62,091 nucleotides of DNA from positions 1 to 62,091 of the forward strand of contig JAFRAH010000033.1 of the NCBI GenBank assembly GCA_017405525.1, written 5' to 3'. Both the position numbers and the translations under genes were made by a program. Under the pieces are notes generated by a model, which worked only from the letters and a program-made list of their open reading frames with translations, made no database searches and had not been told where the DNA came from. Shown one piece after another: positions 59,604 to 62,091 of the stretch; positions within the stretch are counted from its first letter, which is position 1; each line of letters begins with the position of its first letter. Source of the DNA: Synergistaceae bacterium (lineage in GTDB: Bacteria; Synergistota; Synergistia; Synergistales; Aminobacteriaceae).

Positions 59604-60626
59604 ATGATAAACATTGCCATATTGGGTTTCGGGAACATCGGCAGCGGAGTTGCTGAGGTAATCGGCGAGAACCAGAGCGAAATACAGAAGGTGCTCGGCG
59701 ACAGCGTACACGTGAAATACATTCTCGACATACGCGACATTCCCGGCGTGGTCAACGACATCAATATGATCGTGAATGACCCTGACGTTAAGGTCATCTG
59801 CGAGACAATGGGCGGGAAAGAACCTGCCTACACCTACACCCACCAGGCACTTGAACACGGTATCTCAGTCTGCACGTCAAACAAGGAGCTTGTTGACGCT
59901 TACGGCGTGGAACTCAGCGCAATAGCACGCGAGCACAACTGCAGCTATCTCTTTGAGGCCAGCGTTGGAGGAGGCATCCCGTTACTGCGGACGATACGCG
60001 AGGCATTCGGCCATGAACGAGTCTCACGGATTGCCGGAATACTCAACGGAACCTGCAACTACATACTCACGAACATGAAGGCCGGTAAAGATTTTTCGGA
60101 CGCTCTCAGGGAAGCACAGGAGAAGGGATTTGCCGAACGCAACCCTGCCGCTGACGTTGAGGGCCACGACACAGCAAGGAAGATAGCCATACTTGCATCG
60201 CTCGTGTCCGGGAAAAAATTCTCGTATGAGCAGGTCTCATGTGAGGGAATAACCGGCGTAACTCAGCAGGACATAGCAGACGCAGAAGCCCGCGGAATGT
60301 CCATCAAGCTCTTGGGAGTGTACGAGTCAGAAGGCTCAAGCATCGTTGTAGCTCCGTACCTTGTCCCGTCATCGAGCCCTCTCTATGGCGTTAATGATGT
60401 CTTCAACGGGATCATGATTACCGGCAACATGGTGGACAACGTCATGCTTTACGGCAGGGGGGCAGGGAAGCGTCCCACAGCAAGCGCAGTAGTCTCGGAC
60501 GTTATCGAGTGCCTCAAGAACCAGGGCAGTAACGTTCACACGGGGTTTGCTGACCTTGAGCCCGTTATGTCAGCTAGCGCACCCTCAAAGCCTGAAGGGT
60601 CAAAATTCCGCGTTCTTGGTGCGTAA
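59604..60626 (+). CDS. hom: Homoserine dehydrogenase
   Basis: Reduces aspartate semialdehyde to homoserine, the branch toward threonine and methionine. 340 residues: NAIGxGxxG-type nucleotide site ILGFGNIGSGVAE (6-18), CTSNKELVDAYG, the substrate motif ILNGTCNYILTNM and ADVEGHDTARK. It ends without the C-terminal ACT regulatory domain found in longer enzymes, so threonine feedback through that domain is not expected. Starts 12 nt after asd and abuts lysC. Confidence 0.95.
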   Translation: MINIAILGFGNIGSGVAEVIGENQSEIQKVLGDSVHVKYILDIRDIPGVVNDINMIVNDPDVKVICETMGGKEPAYTYTHQALEHGISVCTSNKELVDAYGVELSAIAREHNCSYLFEASVGGGIPLLRTIREAFGHERVSRIAGILNGTCNYILTNMKAGKDFSDALREAQEKGFAERNPAADVEGHDTARKIAILASLVSGKKFSYEQVSCEGITGVTQQDIADAEARGMSIKLLGVYESEGSSIVVAPYLVPSSSPLYGVNDVFNGIMITGNMVDNVMLYGRGAGKRPTASAVVSDVIECLKNQGSNVHTGFADLEPVMSASAPSKPEGSKFRVLGA

Positions 60627-61937
60627 ATGAAGAAGGTCGTAAAGTTCGGAGGAAGTTCCCTCGCAGATGCCGGGCAGTTCATGAAGGCCGGGGCAATCGT
60701 CCGAAGTGATGAGTCGCGCGTCTATGTCGTACCTTCAGCACCGGGAAAACGTAACTCATCGGACATTAAGATTACTGACCTCCTCTATGAGTGCTATGAA
60801 CTCGCCGTGAAGGGTCAGAATTTCTATGAGCCATTCTTAGCCGTGAAGGACAGGTACAACGAGATCATTCAGGGATTGAGCCTCAACCTCTCACTGTCGG
60901 AGGCATTTGACGCAATCGAGGACAAGCTCCTTCATGACCCGGAGAAAGACTACACTGCCTCACGCGGCGAATACCTCAACGGCTTAATCATGGCCGAATA
61001 TCTGGGCTGTGAGTTCATTGACGCGGCGGACGTGATATTCTTTGACGCTTCAGGGAGCTTTGACGCTGGGATGACATACCCGGTTCTTTCGGCGAGGCTT
61101 GAGGAGGCTGGGCGTGCGGTAGTTCCGGGGTTCTACGGTCTCGGCAAGGACGGGAAAATTCGGACATTCTCACGGGGCGGCTCGGACATTACCGGCTCAA
61201 TCGTGGCCAGTGCCTGCAAGGCTGGTGTCTACGAGAACTGGACGGACGTTAGCGGTCTCCTTATGGCTGACCCCCACATTATCCCCGGCCCTGCGCTGAT
61301 CTCCAGCATAACCTACAGGGAGTTACGGGAGCTTGCTTACATGGGCGCAAGTGTCATGCATGAGGACGCTATCTTCCCCGTCAAGAACGCCGGAATACCC
61401 ATCAACATACGCAACACAAATTCCCCCCAAGACCCCGGAACATGGATTGTCGGGAACACTGCGAGACGCTCAAAGTACACGATTACGGGTATTGCCGGGC
61501 GGAAAGATTTCTGCTCAATCGTAATCGCCAAGGACCTGATGCATTCACAGCCTGACTTCTACAGGAAAGTTGCACAGTGCTTCGAGGAGAATAACATTCC
61601 CATTGAGCACCTGCCTTCAGGTATCGACACAATGACCGTAATAGTCCATGAGAGCAAATTCATCGAGCATGAACAGGAAGTATTGAGCCGTATTGCCGCG
61701 AGTGTTGAGCCTGAGTCCCTTGAGGTTGAGGCAGGTATAGCGTTGATCGCTGTTGTCGGAAGGAGCATGAAGTCCCAGACAGGTACAGCCGCAAAAATCT
61801 TCCAAGCGTTGGCTGACTCGAGGATTAACGTCCGCATGATTGACCAGGGAGCCAGCGAGCTCAATATCATAGTGGGTGTGCTGAACGAGGACTTTGACCG
61901 TGCAGTCAGGGCAATCTACAACAGCTTTGTGAACTAG
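60627..61937 (+). CDS. lysC: Aspartate kinase
   Basis: First step of the pathway, phosphorylating aspartate. 436 residues with VVKFGGSSLADA (4-15), FSRGGSDITGSIVASA (nucleotide and substrate loop, about 187-202), ENWTDVSGLLMADP and two C-terminal ACT domains (about 290-436) for feedback control. The ATG follows the hom stop directly. A terminator closes the operon. Confidence 0.96.
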   Translation: MKKVVKFGGSSLADAGQFMKAGAIVRSDESRVYVVPSAPGKRNSSDIKITDLLYECYELAVKGQNFYEPFLAVKDRYNEIIQGLSLNLSLSEAFDAIEDKLLHDPEKDYTASRGEYLNGLIMAEYLGCEFIDAADVIFFDASGSFDAGMTYPVLSARLEEAGRAVVPGFYGLGKDGKIRTFSRGGSDITGSIVASACKAGVYENWTDVSGLLMADPHIIPGPALISSITYRELRELAYMGASVMHEDAIFPVKNAGIPINIRNTNSPQDPGTWIVGNTARRSKYTITGIAGRKDFCSIVIAKDLMHSQPDFYRKVAQCFEENNIPIEHLPSGIDTMTVIVHESKFIEHEQEVLSRIAASVEPESLEVEAGIALIAVVGRSMKSQTGTAAKIFQALADSRINVRMIDQGASELNIIVGVLNEDFDRAVRAIYNSFVN

Positions 61938-61952
61938 AAAGGGAGTAAAATA

Positions 61953-61991
61953 ATTCCCCCCTGCCTTTGAGTGAGACAAGGGGGATTTTTT
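61953..61991 (+). terminator. Rho-independent terminator after asd-hom-lysC
   Basis: TCCCCC (61955-61960) and GGGGGA (61980-61985) pair around a 19-nt loop and are followed by six Ts. Confidence 0.82.
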
Positions 61992-61999
61992 GTGCCCGT

Positions 62000-62091
62000 T
62001 TACTTTTTCCTAGAGTGCCCAGCCATTCCCAGAAGGATTAACGCACATGCAAGCCCTGAGACCGAAGCACAGCCTCCTCCTCCTCCTCCTC
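62000..62091 (-). CDS. C-terminus of a Synergist-CTERM surface protein (partial)
   Basis: Only the last 30 or so codons are in the window, stop TAA at 62002-62000. Reading leftward: a run of glycines from a GAG-triplet-like GGA repeat, then CASVSGLACALILLG, MAGH and a basic end SRKK. Poly-glycine, cysteine, hydrophobic helix and basic tail in that order is the Synergist-CTERM sorting signal (TIGR04564), used for anchoring exported proteins and limited to Synergistota. Convergent with lysC. The body of the protein is off the right edge. Confidence 0.8.
   Translation of the reverse strand, partial: GGGGGGCASVSGLACALILLGMAGHSRKK

Overview
The window comes from a bacterium of the phylum Synergistota. 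The best evidence is at the right edge: a minus-strand gene ends in a glycine-rich stretch, a cysteine, a hydrophobic helix and a short basic tail, which is the layout of the Synergist-CTERM sorting signal. Mid-range GC, many TTG/GTG starts with strong AAGGAGG sites, a TctC/CitMHS-type transporter and large sets of secreted hydrolases fit a gut or rumen member of that group. No rRNA, tRNA or insertion sequence was recognised.

Region 1 (1-11,270) is a CRISPR-linked island. It starts with the leader-proximal end of a CRISPR array (31-nt repeats, transcribed leftward), its leader, then a CARF-RelE protein and Cas6 on the minus strand. Diverging from these is a tight four-gene operon: a CARF-HD protein; a 1437-residue single-chain DNA-dependent-type RNA polymerase carrying both the beta and beta-prime catalytic halves; an acidic protein of unknown function; and an AAA+ ATPase built like a sigma-54 activator (enhancer-binding protein) but without a DNA-binding tail. 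The polymerase keeps the NADFDGD metal site, the bridge helix, the trigger loop, the zinc cysteines and the two catalytic-centre lysines, but has lost most of the clamp, the sigma-docking region and the beta N-terminal lobes. A CRISPR-linked, signal-controlled transcription (or RNA-copying) machine is the most exciting content of the window. No Cas10, interference subunits or Cas1/Cas2 are inside the window; they may lie beyond the left edge.

Region 2 (11,305-24,330) holds a formate/nitrite channel, then two divergent clusters around a MerR regulator. These encode mostly exported hydrolases (dienelactone-hydrolase-like, carboxylesterase B, two further alpha/beta hydrolases), a carboxymuconolactone-decarboxylase-like protein, a flavodoxin-type reductase, a GNAT acetyltransferase and a SnoaL-like protein. 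A membrane protein carrying what looks like a WYL-regulator C-terminal domain, a YbjQ protein and a genuine WYL regulator follow.

Region 3 (24,400-32,800) contains three tandem BspA-type leucine-rich-repeat proteins (two with Sel1 repeats, each broken differently), a metallopeptidase, a deoxyhypusine-synthase-like protein whose Shine-Dalgarno site is inside a terminator-like hairpin, and duplicated amino-acid-type binding proteins.

Region 4 (32,900-55,900) is mixed: TMEM43 protein, a one-chain restriction-modification-specificity enzyme with YbaK, IspA, MATE pump, ThrS, a sugar kinase, split chromate transporter, L,D-transpeptidase, Nth, a Lon-family protease and an M48 peptidase. Two glycosyltransferase genes carry simple-sequence repeats (GCAA x4 and a 14-base G tract) and are both out of frame by one slippage step, so cell-surface glycans are probably phase-variable.

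Region 5 (56,000-62,091) has an unusual TctC-CitMHS fusion transporter and the asd-hom-lysC operon for aspartate-family amino acid synthesis.
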